Below, piece after piece: positions 47,030 through 55,369 of a DNA stretch of 64,000 nucleotides (positions within the stretch are counted from its first letter, which is position 1; each line of letters starts with the position of its first letter). The notes under the pieces are model-generated. The model was not told where the DNA came from. It ran no database searches and worked only from the letters and a program-made list of their open reading frames with translations. The DNA comes from Nocardioides deserti. Lineage in GTDB: Bacteria > Actinomycetota > Actinomycetes > Propionibacteriales > Nocardioidaceae. The DNA is taken from the NCBI RefSeq assembly GCF_014266025.1, contig NZ_JACMYC010000002.1, positions 124,001 through 188,000 of the forward strand, read 5' to 3'. The position numbers were made by a program, and so were the translations under genes.

Positions 47030-47079
47030 CCGGACCGGCCCCTCCCCGTCGCCAGCGACGGCTCGAGGGGCCGGTCCGG
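47030..47079 (+). terminator. strong hairpin after the hydrolase unit
   Basis: Arms CCGGACCGGCCCCTC (47030-47044) and GAGGGGCCGGTCCGG (47065-47079) are perfectly complementary; the 20-nt centre itself has a small CGTCG/CGACG stem. It lies 18 nt after the stop at 47012. Confidence 0.88.
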
Positions 47080-47107
47080 CAGGCATGCAGCGCCAGGAGC
47101 AGCCACG

Positions 47108-47776
47108 ATGACCCAGAGCCTGCCGTTCACGATCCCGCTCGCGGCCGAGCTTGCCGCCGTCGCCCTCGGGGCCGTCCAGGGCGCCCTGTTCGCCGGCGCG
47201 TTCACCGAGCGCCGCATCGACGCGCTCGGCGCCGTGCTGGTGGGCGTCGGGCTCGCGCTCGGCGGGAGCGTGCTCCGCGACCTCCTCCTCGGGGAGGCCC
47301 CGGTCGTCATCCGTGGCCAGTGGTACGTCCTCGTCGCTGTCGTCGCCGCGTTCCTCGGGATGTCGCTGCAGCGGTTGTTCGCACGTCTCGACCGGATCAT
47401 CCTCCCGCTCGACGCACTGACCATCGGCCTCTTCGGCGCAATCGGCACCTCGAAAGCGCTCTCGCTCGAGGTTCCTGCCGTCCCGGCGGTCGTCGTGGGC
47501 GCCATCGCCGCCGTCGGCGGCTCCATGCTGCGCGACCTGATGCTCAACCTGCCTGTCGCGCTGCTCCACGTCGGCTCGCTCTACGCCGTCGCCGCAGCCG
47601 CCGGCGCCGCGTTCCTCGTCTCGCTCGTCGCGGTGGGCGTCACCGTGCCGGATGCAGCAATCGCCGGAGTCGCCCTCACCACAGCGACCCGGCTGCTCGC
47701 GGTGCGCTTCGGTTGGAGCTTCCCCGAGCAGCAGGCGCTGGCCGTACGACGCCGCGGATCCCCCAGCCCCGGATGA
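47108..47776 (+). CDS. UPF0126 / TRIC-type channel protein
   Basis: A 222-residue membrane protein with the two-fold UPF0126 repeat: each half has a Gly-rich helix followed by GGSVLRDLLLG and GGSMLRDLMLN, respectively. The prokaryotic TRIC proteins with this signature are trimeric cation channels. About seven helices. ATG 47108 follows AGGAG. The gene is transcribed away from the terminator at 47030, so it has its own promoter. Confidence 0.9.
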   Translation: MTQSLPFTIPLAAELAAVALGAVQGALFAGAFTERRIDALGAVLVGVGLALGGSVLRDLLLGEAPVVIRGQWYVLVAVVAAFLGMSLQRLFARLDRIILPLDALTIGLFGAIGTSKALSLEVPAVPAVVVGAIAAVGGSMLRDLMLNLPVALLHVGSLYAVAAAAGAAFLVSLVAVGVTVPDAAIAGVALTTATRLLAVRFGWSFPEQQALAVRRRGSPSPG

Positions 47777-47945
47777 GCGCGCCCGCACCGAGGCCTGGCT
47801 TCCGCGCGGTCACCTGCCGTCGCCACTGCGGTAGCCGAGCAGTCCCTCGGCGCGCAGGAACGTCTCGCCGATCTCGAGCTCGGCGGCGTCGACCAGGAGA
47901 CCGCCGATTCGCTCACCGCGTCGAGCGCGACCCGCCGAGAACGAC

Positions 47946-47976
47946 GAAGGCCCCGGGTCGTGGACCCGGGGCCTTC
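47946..47976 (-). terminator. terminator of the tRNA-Leu transcript
   Basis: GAAGGCCCCGGGT and ACCCGGGGCCTTC form a perfect 13-bp stem around CGTGG, starting 13 nt beyond the 3-prime end of the minus-strand tRNA; on that strand it is followed by the T-rich TCGTCGTTCT. Just beyond, around 47810-47925 on the minus strand, a short frame (LLVDAAELEIGETFLRAE) looks like a gene remnant of unknown origin. Confidence 0.88.
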
Positions 47977-47988
47977 GGTTGCTCGACG

Positions 47989-48072
47989 TGCGCGAGGGGG
48001 GAGTTGAACCCCCACGCCCTTTCGGGCACACGGACCTGAACCGTGCGCGTCTGCCTATTCCGCCACTCGCGC
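47989..48072 (-). tRNA. tRNA-Leu (anticodon CAG)
   Basis: The minus strand starts GCGCGAG and ends CTCGCGCA, giving a 7-bp acceptor stem. The anticodon arm ACGG-TTCAGGT-CCGT has CAG at the anticodon position. The long variable arm (GTGCCCGAAAGGGCGT) marks a class II tRNA, and the T arm is GGGGGTTCAACTCCCCC. CCA is not encoded. A tRNA-Leu next to fhaA is also found in other actinobacteria. Confidence 0.96.
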
Positions 48073-48268
48073 GTGAAGCCCCGCAAGGTTAGCCCAGCGC
48101 GTGAGGTCCGACCAAACCGGGAACGGAGGGTGCGGGCCGCCGGACGTCGACATGGTTACGATCGGTCGCGACCCGGCGGCCGGTAGGCCGGTCAGCCCTG
48201 CCCGGACGAGCATTCCGCCGCAGCGGCGGAGCGACGCAGAGCGACGACCTGGAAGGAGGCGGCGGGAC

Positions 48269-48997
48269 GTGGGTGGACTCTCGCGCCTCGAGCAGCGGCT
48301 CGAGCAGATGATCTCCGGCGCCTTCGCCAAGGCGTTCCGGTCGGCGGTGCAGCCGGTCGAGATCGCGGCCGCGCTGCAGCGCGAGGTCGACAACAACGCA
48401 CAGATCCTGTCGCGCGACCGGCGGCTGGTGCCCAACGACTTCCACGTCGAGCTGTCCGCGCCGGACCTGGAGCGGCTGGCGCCGTACGACTCCGCGATGG
48501 CCGGCGAGCTGGCGACCCAGCTGCAGGACCACGCCGACGACCAAGGCTACGTCTTCCCGGGTCCGGTCAACATCGAGTTCGAGCCGGCCGAGGACCTCAC
48601 GACCGGCCGGTTCCGCATCCGCAGCCGCGCGCAGGCGCGGGTCACGGGCAACGCCACGCACACGCAGGTACGCCGCGCGCGGGCCGTGCTCGAGGTCAAC
48701 GGCACCACCCAGCCGCTGCACCCGCCGGGGGTGGTCGTGGGGCGTGGCACCGAGGCGGACGTGCGGATCAACGACCCCGGCGTGAGCCGGCGGCACGTCG
48801 AGTTCGGCGTGACCACCGAGCGGCGCGGCGACGAGGAGACCGTGCGAGTCGAGGTGCGCGACCTCGGCTCGACCAACGGCATGCTCGTCGACGGGCAGAA
48901 GATGGCCCGCGCGGCGCTGCACGACGGCGCCGAGGTGCGCATCGGCAACACCACCATGACGGTCCGCGTCGTCGAGGAGGACGCCTGGGATGTCTGA
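48269..48997 (+). CDS. fhaA: FhaA: DUF3662 plus FHA domain protein
   Basis: A 242-residue protein from GTG 48269 (GGAGG upstream). The N-terminal DUF3662 domain reads GLSRLEQRLEQMISGAFAKA and QPVEIAAALQREVDNNAQ; the C-terminal FHA domain (about 150-240) has GRGTEADVRINDPGVSRRH and the phosphothreonine-binding DLGSTNG. Mycobacterial FhaA binds phosphorylated kinase/MviN partners and restrains peptidoglycan synthesis. The linker between the domains is much shorter than in mycobacteria. It overlaps fhaB by 8 bp. Confidence 0.93.
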   Translation: MGGLSRLEQRLEQMISGAFAKAFRSAVQPVEIAAALQREVDNNAQILSRDRRLVPNDFHVELSAPDLERLAPYDSAMAGELATQLQDHADDQGYVFPGPVNIEFEPAEDLTTGRFRIRSRAQARVTGNATHTQVRRARAVLEVNGTTQPLHPPGVVVGRGTEADVRINDPGVSRRHVEFGVTTERRGDEETVRVEVRDLGSTNGMLVDGQKMARAALHDGAEVRIGNTTMTVRVVEEDAWDV

Positions 48998-49472
48998 GCT
49001 GACGCTCTTCCTCATCCGGGTCGCCTACCTGGCCATCCTGTGGATCTTCGTGCTCTCCGCGATCTCGGTGATCCGCTCCGACATGTTCGGCGCGCGCGTG
49101 CCCGAGGCGGCGCGCGGCGCCGCCGAGCCGCGGGGCCCCAAGGGCAAGGGCAGGAGCAAGCCGCCGGCCAAGCGTCGCGGCTCGCCGACCCACGTCATCG
49201 TCACCGAGGGCAGCAACGTCGGCGAGCGCGCCGAGCTCGACCAGGCGCCGATCCTCATCGGCCGCGGGACCGACGCCGCGATCCGGCTCGACGACGACTA
49301 CGTCTCCACCCGGCACGCTCGGATCGCCGCCTCGGGTGACCAGTGGTTCGTCGAGGACCTCGGCTCCACCAACGGCACCTACATCGGCAGCGTGCGGATC
49401 ACGCAGCCCACGACGGTCACCCTCGGCACCCAGGTGCGGATCGGGAAGACCATCCTGGAGCTGCGGAAGTGA
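48990..49472 (+). CDS. fhaB: FhaB: membrane-linked FHA domain protein
   Basis: A 160-residue protein with an N-terminal membrane helix (LTLFLIRVAYLAILWIFVLS), a basic linker (GPKGKGRSKPPAKRRG) and an FHA domain with ILIGRGTDAAIRLDDDYVST, RHAR and DLGSTNGTYIG. It reads phosphothreonines made by PknA/PknB at the growth and division site. It overlaps both neighbours (8 bp with fhaA, 4 bp with pstP). Confidence 0.93.
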   Translation: MSELTLFLIRVAYLAILWIFVLSAISVIRSDMFGARVPEAARGAAEPRGPKGKGRSKPPAKRRGSPTHVIVTEGSNVGERAELDQAPILIGRGTDAAIRLDDDYVSTRHARIAASGDQWFVEDLGSTNGTYIGSVRITQPTTVTLGTQVRIGKTILELRK

Positions 49473-50878
49473 GCCTGCGCCTGCACTGGTCGGCGATCTC
49501 CGACGTCGGCCGGGTCCGCAAGGACAACCAGGACTCGGGGTACGCCGGCCCCTGGCTGCTCACCGTGTGCGACGGCGTCGGCGGCGCGGCGCGCGGCGAC
49601 ATCGCCTCCAGCACGGCCGTCTCGCAGCTGCGCCGCCTCGACGAGCAGCCGACCGGCGAGCCGGAGGACCTGCTCGGCCTCGTCTCGGGGGCGCTACACC
49701 GCGCGCACGACCGGATCAACGACCTCGTCGACGAGGACCCGACGCTCAACGGCACCAGCACCACGGCGACCGTGGCGCTCTTCGACGGCCAGCGGATCGG
49801 CCTCGGGCACGTCGGCGACAGCCGCGCCTACCTGTGGCGCGAGGGTGAGCTCTCGCAGCTCACCAAGGACCACACGTTCGTGCAGAGCCTCATCGACGAG
49901 GGCCGGATCACCGAGGCGGAGTCGCGGGTCCACCCGCACCGCAACCTGATCCTCAAGGCGCTCGGCGGCCCCGGCGACGTCGACCCCGACCTCTTCCTCA
50001 TCGAGCTCGTCGCCGGTGACCGGCTGCTGCTGTGCAGCGACGGTGCCAGCGGGGTGCTCGACGACGCGCGGCTCGCCGACATCCTCGGCAGCGGCACGCC
50101 CGACTTCGCCGCGGTCGAGCTGGTGCGCGCCAGCCTCGAGGCCGGCAGCTCCGACAACGTCACCTGCATCGTCTCCGACGTCGTCACCGACGAGCAGGCT
50201 GCCGGGGACGCGGCGTACGCCGAGCTGGAGCCGATGCTCGTCGGCGCCGCCAGCGAGCTGCGCCGCAAGCCGGTGCGCGGCGCGAAGCCCGGCGGCCTGT
50301 TCCGGGGCCACCGCTCCGGCGACACCGGCGAGCTCGACCCGGTGCCGGCCGACGTGCCCGACGACGTCCCGTTCGCGATCCCGTCGGACCCGATCGACCC
50401 CGAGGCCGCCCGCTACGCCCCCCGCCCGCCGCGCCGCCTGGCCTGGCTGCGGCCCGTCTTCGCGCTGCTGGTGCTCGCCGGCGTCGTCTGGGTCGCCGCG
50501 GCCGCCGCGTGGTCGTGGAGCCAGCACCAGTACTTCGTCGGCGAGCAGGACGGCTCGGTCGTCATCTTCCGCGGCCTCAACACCGAGGTGCCGGGCGTCT
50601 CCCTGAGCGAGCCCTACGAGACCACCGACGTCGAGGTCGACCGGCTCTCGGACTTCGACGCGGGCAAGGTGCGCGCCGGCATCGAGGTCGACGACCTCGA
50701 CGACGCCCGGCGCGCCGTCGACAACCTCGCCGCCAAGCAGGCGCCCGAGCAGACCGCCGGGTCCGCCGCGTCCGCCGGGTCCGCGGGCTCCACCCGCCCC
50801 GCACCGCCGGGCCCGGGCTCCGGCCCGAGCGACGAGAGCGACGAGAGCGACACCGCCGTCGGACCGGAGTCGCCGTGA
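49469..50878 (+). CDS. pstP: PP2C-type Ser/Thr phosphatase
   Basis: A 469-residue protein from GTG 49469. The phosphatase domain (about 1-235) has the metal motifs SDVGRVRKDNQDSG, VCDGVGGAARGD, GHVGDSRAYLW, CSDGASG and SSDNVTCIV. A linker leads to one membrane helix (PVFALLVLAGVVWVAAAAAW, about 325-345) and an extracellular domain of about 120 residues ending in Ser/Gly-rich sequence. It removes phosphates from PknA/PknB and their substrates. It is joined to fhaB by GTGA and to rodA by TGATG. Confidence 0.94.
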   Translation: MSLRLHWSAISDVGRVRKDNQDSGYAGPWLLTVCDGVGGAARGDIASSTAVSQLRRLDEQPTGEPEDLLGLVSGALHRAHDRINDLVDEDPTLNGTSTTATVALFDGQRIGLGHVGDSRAYLWREGELSQLTKDHTFVQSLIDEGRITEAESRVHPHRNLILKALGGPGDVDPDLFLIELVAGDRLLLCSDGASGVLDDARLADILGSGTPDFAAVELVRASLEAGSSDNVTCIVSDVVTDEQAAGDAAYAELEPMLVGAASELRRKPVRGAKPGGLFRGHRSGDTGELDPVPADVPDDVPFAIPSDPIDPEAARYAPRPPRRLAWLRPVFALLVLAGVVWVAAAAAWSWSQHQYFVGEQDGSVVIFRGLNTEVPGVSLSEPYETTDVEVDRLSDFDAGKVRAGIEVDDLDDARRAVDNLAAKQAPEQTAGSAASAGSAGSTRPAPPGPGSGPSDESDESDTAVGPESP

Positions 50879-52281
50879 TGGCGGCCGGCCAGCAGGGCGC
50901 GATCATGGGCTTCGTCCACCGCCGCCGGCGGGGGGCGGAGCTGTTCCTGCTCGTCCTCGCGCTCGCGGTGGGCGTCGGGGCGTACGCCGCCGTCGGCATC
51001 GGCGTCGAGGGCGAGGTCCCCGTCGACCTGCTGGGGTACGGCGGGTGGCTGGCCGGCCTGGTGGTGGCCGCGCACGTGGTGATCCGGTTCGTGGCGCCGT
51101 ACGCCGACCCGGTCCTGCTGCCGGTCGTGGCCGCGCTCAACGGGCTCGGGCTGGCGGTCATCCACCGCCTCGACCTGGCCGACGGCACGACGTTCGCCCG
51201 TCAGCAGCTGACCTGGATGACCCTCGGCGTCCTGCTCTTCGTCGGCACGCTCGTCGTGCTGCGCGACCACCGGGTGCTGACCCGCTTCACCTACACCAGC
51301 GGCCTGGCGGCGATCGTGCTGCTGCTCCTGCCGCTGGTGCCCGGCCTGGGCAAGACGATCAACGGCGCGCGGATCTGGATCGGCGTCGGGCCGTTCAGCT
51401 TCCAGCCCGGCGAGGTCGCCAAGGTGCTGCTCGTCGTCGCCTTCGCGGGCTACCTGGTGCTCCACCGCGACGCGCTGGCCCTGGCCGGCCGGCGGCTGCT
51501 CGTGGTCGACCTGCCCCGCGGTCGTGACCTCGGGCCGATCCTGGCGATGTGGCTGATCAGCCTCGGCATCCTCGTCTTCCAGCGCGACCTGGGCTCCAGC
51601 CTGCTGTTCTTCGGCCTCTTCCTGGTCATGCTCTACGTCGCGACCGAGCGGCCGGGGTGGCTGGTGGTCGGCTCGACGCTGTTCCTCGGCGGCGCGCTCG
51701 TCGCGTGGCGGCTCTTCGGCCACGTGCGCACCCGCGTCGACATCTGGCTCGACCCGTTCGCCTACTACGGCGAGGGCACCAGCGACCAGAGCTACCAGCT
51801 GGTCGAGTCGCTCTTCGGGATGGGCTGGGGCGGACTCCTGGGTCGCGGCTTCGGCGAGGGCAGCCCCGACCGGATCCCCTACGCCGAGTCGGACTTCATC
51901 ATCGGGGCGATCGGCGAGGAGCTGGGCCTGACCGGCGTCATCGCGGTCCTGCTGCTCTACGGCCTCATCGTCGAGCGCGCGCTCCGCGCGGCGCTGATCT
52001 CCCGCGACGGGTTCGGCAAGCTGGTGGCCACCGGCCTCGCCAGCGTCTTCGCGCTCCAGGTGTTCGTGGTCGTCGGCGGCGTGACCCGGCTGATCCCGCT
52101 CACCGGCCTCACCACCCCGTTCCTCTCCTACGGCGGGTCCTCGCTGGTGGCGAACTGGGTGATCATCGCGCTGGTGCTGCGGATCTCCGACCTCGCCCGC
52201 CGGCCCGCGCCGTCGGTCGGCGACACCGCCGGCGACACCGCCGCGGACGCGGAGACCACCCAGGTGGTACGCCTGTCATGA
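50878..52281 (+). CDS. rodA: RodA/FtsW-type SEDS peptidoglycan polymerase
   Basis: A 467-residue membrane protein with about ten to twelve helices. SEDS signatures: GARIWIGVGPFSFQPGEVAK, FQRDLGSSLLFFGLFLVMLY and, in the C-terminal half, RIPYAESDFIIGAIGEELG and PFLSYGGSSLVANW. It polymerises glycan strands together with the class B transpeptidase PbpA encoded next. The start overlaps the pstP stop by one base. Confidence 0.95.
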   Translation: MAAGQQGAIMGFVHRRRRGAELFLLVLALAVGVGAYAAVGIGVEGEVPVDLLGYGGWLAGLVVAAHVVIRFVAPYADPVLLPVVAALNGLGLAVIHRLDLADGTTFARQQLTWMTLGVLLFVGTLVVLRDHRVLTRFTYTSGLAAIVLLLLPLVPGLGKTINGARIWIGVGPFSFQPGEVAKVLLVVAFAGYLVLHRDALALAGRRLLVVDLPRGRDLGPILAMWLISLGILVFQRDLGSSLLFFGLFLVMLYVATERPGWLVVGSTLFLGGALVAWRLFGHVRTRVDIWLDPFAYYGEGTSDQSYQLVESLFGMGWGGLLGRGFGEGSPDRIPYAESDFIIGAIGEELGLTGVIAVLLLYGLIVERALRAALISRDGFGKLVATGLASVFALQVFVVVGGVTRLIPLTGLTTPFLSYGGSSLVANWVIIALVLRISDLARRPAPSVGDTAGDTAADAETTQVVRLS

Positions 52282-53750
52282 CGATGAACAAGCCGATCCG
52301 CACGATCTCGATCTTCTGCCTGCTGCTGTTCCTGGCGCTGATGGTCAACGCGACCTACCTGCAGTACCACGCGGCCGGCGACCTCAACGACGACCAGCGC
52401 AACCGGCGCGTGATCGACGCGGCGTACTCCCGCGAGCGCGGCGCGATCCTCGTCGGGCGCGACTCGGTGGCGGTCAGCGAGCCCGCCGACGACGAGTACG
52501 AGTTCCTGCGGACCTACCCGCAGCCGTTCAAGTACGCACCGCTCACCGGCTTCTTCGCCTACCAGTACGGCGCGAGCGGCATCGAGCGCACACAGAACGA
52601 CGTGCTCTCCGGCGAGGACTCCCGGCTGTTCGTCACCAAGCTGGTCGACCTGGTCAGCAACGACCAGTCCGAGGGCGGCAACGTCCAGCTGACGATCGAC
52701 CCGGCGGCGCAGGACGCGGCGTACGCCGGGCTCACCGCGCTCGGCAGGGGCACCCGCGGGTCGGTGGTGGCGCTCCAGCCCAGCAGCGGCAAGGTGCTGG
52801 CGATGGTCTCGCTGCCGACGTACGACCCGAACAACCTCGCCTCCCACGACTTCTCCGCGGTCGCCGACACGTGGGAGCGGCTCACCGACGACCCCGCGCA
52901 GCCGCTGCTCAACCGCGCCATCCAGACCACCCTGCCGCCGGGGTCGACGTTCAAGGTCGTCACCGCCGCGGCCGCGATCGAGGCCGGGCTCTACACCGCC
53001 GACGACCAGGTGCCGGGCGGCGCGACCTACCAGCTCCCGTTGACCAGCGGCGAGACCGGCCAGATCGACAACGAGGGCCGCGCCTGCGGGACCGACCGGA
53101 TCCCGTTCACCCAGGCGATGGAGCAGTCCTGCAACACCACCTTCGCGGCGCTGGCCGGCGAGGTCGGTGCCGAGCGGATGCTCGAGACCGCGGAGGCGTT
53201 CGGCTTCGGCAGCACCTCCCTCGAGGACCTGCGCCCGCAGGCGGAGTCGGTCTATCCCGACGACCCGGACGCCGCGCAGCTCGGCCAGACCGGCATCGGC
53301 CAGTTCGAGGTGCGGGCGACGCCGCTGCAGATGGCGATGGTCGTCGCCGGCATCGCCAACGGCGGCGTCGTGATGCGGCCCTACGTCGTCGACGAGGTCC
53401 AGTCGGCCGACTACGAGGTGCTGGACAAGACCGAGCCCACCGAGCTGTCGCAGGCCGTCCGGCCGCAGACCGCCGACGAGGTGACCGAGCTGATGGTCTC
53501 CACCGTCGAGAACGGCACCGCCTCGCCCGCCGCGATCCAGGGCGTCGAGGTCGCCGGCAAGACCGGCACCGCGCAGTCCGGAGACCCCGACCGTCCGCCG
53601 TACGCCTGGTTCGTCTCCTTCGCCCCCGACGAGGACGTCGCCGTCGCGGTCGTCATCGAGAACGCCGAGATCTCGCGCTCCGAGATCGCCGGCGGCACCC
53701 TCGGTGGCCCGATCGCGAAGGCCGTCATGGAAGCGGTGATCCGCCAGTGA
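52278..53750 (+). CDS. pbpA: class B penicillin-binding protein A
   Basis: A 490-residue transpeptidase with an N-terminal anchor (ISIFCLLLFLALMVNATYL), a dimerisation domain, and a transpeptidase domain with the active-site motif PPGSTFKVV (Ser nucleophile, Lys), SCN in MEQSCNTTF and KTGTAQ. It cross-links peptidoglycan with RodA. ATGA overlap with rodA and with pknA. Confidence 0.95.
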   Translation: MTMNKPIRTISIFCLLLFLALMVNATYLQYHAAGDLNDDQRNRRVIDAAYSRERGAILVGRDSVAVSEPADDEYEFLRTYPQPFKYAPLTGFFAYQYGASGIERTQNDVLSGEDSRLFVTKLVDLVSNDQSEGGNVQLTIDPAAQDAAYAGLTALGRGTRGSVVALQPSSGKVLAMVSLPTYDPNNLASHDFSAVADTWERLTDDPAQPLLNRAIQTTLPPGSTFKVVTAAAAIEAGLYTADDQVPGGATYQLPLTSGETGQIDNEGRACGTDRIPFTQAMEQSCNTTFAALAGEVGAERMLETAEAFGFGSTSLEDLRPQAESVYPDDPDAAQLGQTGIGQFEVRATPLQMAMVVAGIANGGVVMRPYVVDEVQSADYEVLDKTEPTELSQAVRPQTADEVTELMVSTVENGTASPAAIQGVEVAGKTGTAQSGDPDRPPYAWFVSFAPDEDVAVAVVIENAEISRSEIAGGTLGGPIAKAVMEAVIRQ

Positions 53751-55369
53751 CCGACCCGACCGAGCCGTTCGGCACCCCGGCGCCGTCCGGCGACCGGTAC
53801 GCCGACGACGCCCACCGCTACCGGCTCGAGGGCCGGATCGCGACCGGCGGCATGGGCGAGGTGTGGCGCGCGACCGACGGCACCCTCGGCCGCGAGGTCG
53901 CGGTCAAGCTGCTGAAGTCGGAGTACGCCGACGACGCGACGTTCCGCTCCCGGTTCGAGACCGAGGCGCGCCATGCGGCCTCGCTGCACCACCCCGGCGT
54001 GGCGGCCGTCTACGACTTCGGCGAGGCCGCCCCGACCGACGGGTCCGGCGTCCCGCGGCCCTACCTCGTCATGGAGCTCGTCGACGGCCAGCCGCTCTCC
54101 GCGCTGCTGCGCGAGGGCGAGGCGCTCGACCCCGACGCGGTGCGCGACCTGCTCGGCCAGGTCGCCGACGCCGTGGGTGCCGCGCACGCCGCCGGGATCG
54201 TCCACCGCGACATCAAGCCGGCCAACCTGCTGGTCACCCCGGACCGCACGGTCAAGATCACCGACTTCGGCATCGCCCGCGCCGCGGACGGCATCGGGAT
54301 GACCCAGACCGGCCAGGTGATGGGCACCCCGCAGTACCTCTCGCCCGAGCAGGCCCGCGGCAACTCCGCCACGCCGGCCTCGGACGTCTACGCCCTCGGC
54401 GTGGTCGCGTTCGAGATGCTCGCCGGGCACCGCCCGTTCCAGGCCGACTCACCGGTCGCGACGGCGCTGGCTCACCTCAACGACCCGGTCCCTGACCTCC
54501 CGGGCTCGGTGCCGGCCGACCTGGCCGCGGTGGTGCGGCGTGCGATGGCCAAGGACCCCGCGGAGCGGTACGCCGACGCCTCGGCGCTCGCCGCGGCGCT
54601 GCGCGACCCCTCGACCGAGGTGCTCGCCCCGCCGCCGGCGTCCGCGGGCGAGCAGACGCAGGTGATCGCGCCCGCGGTGGTCGCCACCCCCGAGCCGCCG
54701 ACCCAGGCGACCGCGGTCGTCCCGGAGGCCTCGAGCGCGACCGCCGGCCTCGACCCGGACATGACCGACGGCAGCACCGGTGCCGGCGGCGGTGGTGCAC
54801 GGCGTACCGGCCTGGTCGTCGCGCTGCTCCTCGCGGTCCTCGTGGTCGCGGGCGTCGTCGCCGCGATCGCGTTGAGCGGCGGCGGTGACGACGACGACCC
54901 GGTCAACACGCCCTCGGCGTCGGCGGGCACGATCACCATCGACGAGGACGACTACGTGGGCCGCCCCGTCGGCGACGTGCGCCGCGCCCTGGCCCGCGCC
55001 GGGCTCAAGGTGACCACCGAGGAGGTCACCAACCCCGGGGGCGAGACCGCCGGCCTGGTCACGTCGGTCGACCCGTCCGGCCGGCTCGACGAGGGCGAGC
55101 GGGTGACCGTGCAGTACTGGGGTCCCGAGCCGGTCGTGGAGCCGACCGAGGAGCCCACCGAGGAGCCGACCGAGGAGCCGACGACGGAGGAGCCGTCCCA
55201 GGAGCCGACGACGGAGGAGCCCACGGAGGAGCCCAGCTTCAGCGAGGAACCGACCGAGGAGCCCCCCACGTCCACGCCGCCGCCCTCCCCCACGGCCCCG
55301 ACGTCCGCCCCCGCCTCACCGGCGCAGGCGAGCACCGCGCCCAGCCCCACTGACGAGGTCACCCCGTGA
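53747..55369 (+). CDS. pknA: Ser/Thr protein kinase A with one PASTA domain
   Basis: A 540-residue kinase from GTG 53747. Kinase elements: ATP-loop IATGGMGEVW, Lys in VAVKLLK, HRDIKPANLL, TDFGIARA, GTPQYLSPEQ. A membrane helix (TGLVVALLLAVLVVAGVVAAI) is followed by a single PASTA-like domain (YVGRPVGDVRRALARAGLKV, about 400-460) and an acidic tail of EEPT repeats rich in Pro/Ser/Thr. Mycobacterial PknA lacks a PASTA domain, so this is a variant with its own possible muropeptide sensor. It overlaps pknB by 4 bp. Confidence 0.94.
   Translation: MTDPTEPFGTPAPSGDRYADDAHRYRLEGRIATGGMGEVWRATDGTLGREVAVKLLKSEYADDATFRSRFETEARHAASLHHPGVAAVYDFGEAAPTDGSGVPRPYLVMELVDGQPLSALLREGEALDPDAVRDLLGQVADAVGAAHAAGIVHRDIKPANLLVTPDRTVKITDFGIARAADGIGMTQTGQVMGTPQYLSPEQARGNSATPASDVYALGVVAFEMLAGHRPFQADSPVATALAHLNDPVPDLPGSVPADLAAVVRRAMAKDPAERYADASALAAALRDPSTEVLAPPPASAGEQTQVIAPAVVATPEPPTQATAVVPEASSATAGLDPDMTDGSTGAGGGGARRTGLVVALLLAVLVVAGVVAAIALSGGGDDDDPVNTPSASAGTITIDEDDYVGRPVGDVRRALARAGLKVTTEEVTNPGGETAGLVTSVDPSGRLDEGERVTVQYWGPEPVVEPTEEPTEEPTEEPTTEEPSQEPTTEEPTEEPSFSEEPTEEPPTSTPPPSPTAPTSAPASPAQASTAPSPTDEVTP

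Noticed and set aside
47810..47925. A small minus-strand gene next to the tRNA terminator
   Set aside because: The last ~30 codons look protein-like (LLVDAAELEIGETFLRAE), but there is no plausible start or upstream coding sequence; kept only as a possible remnant.
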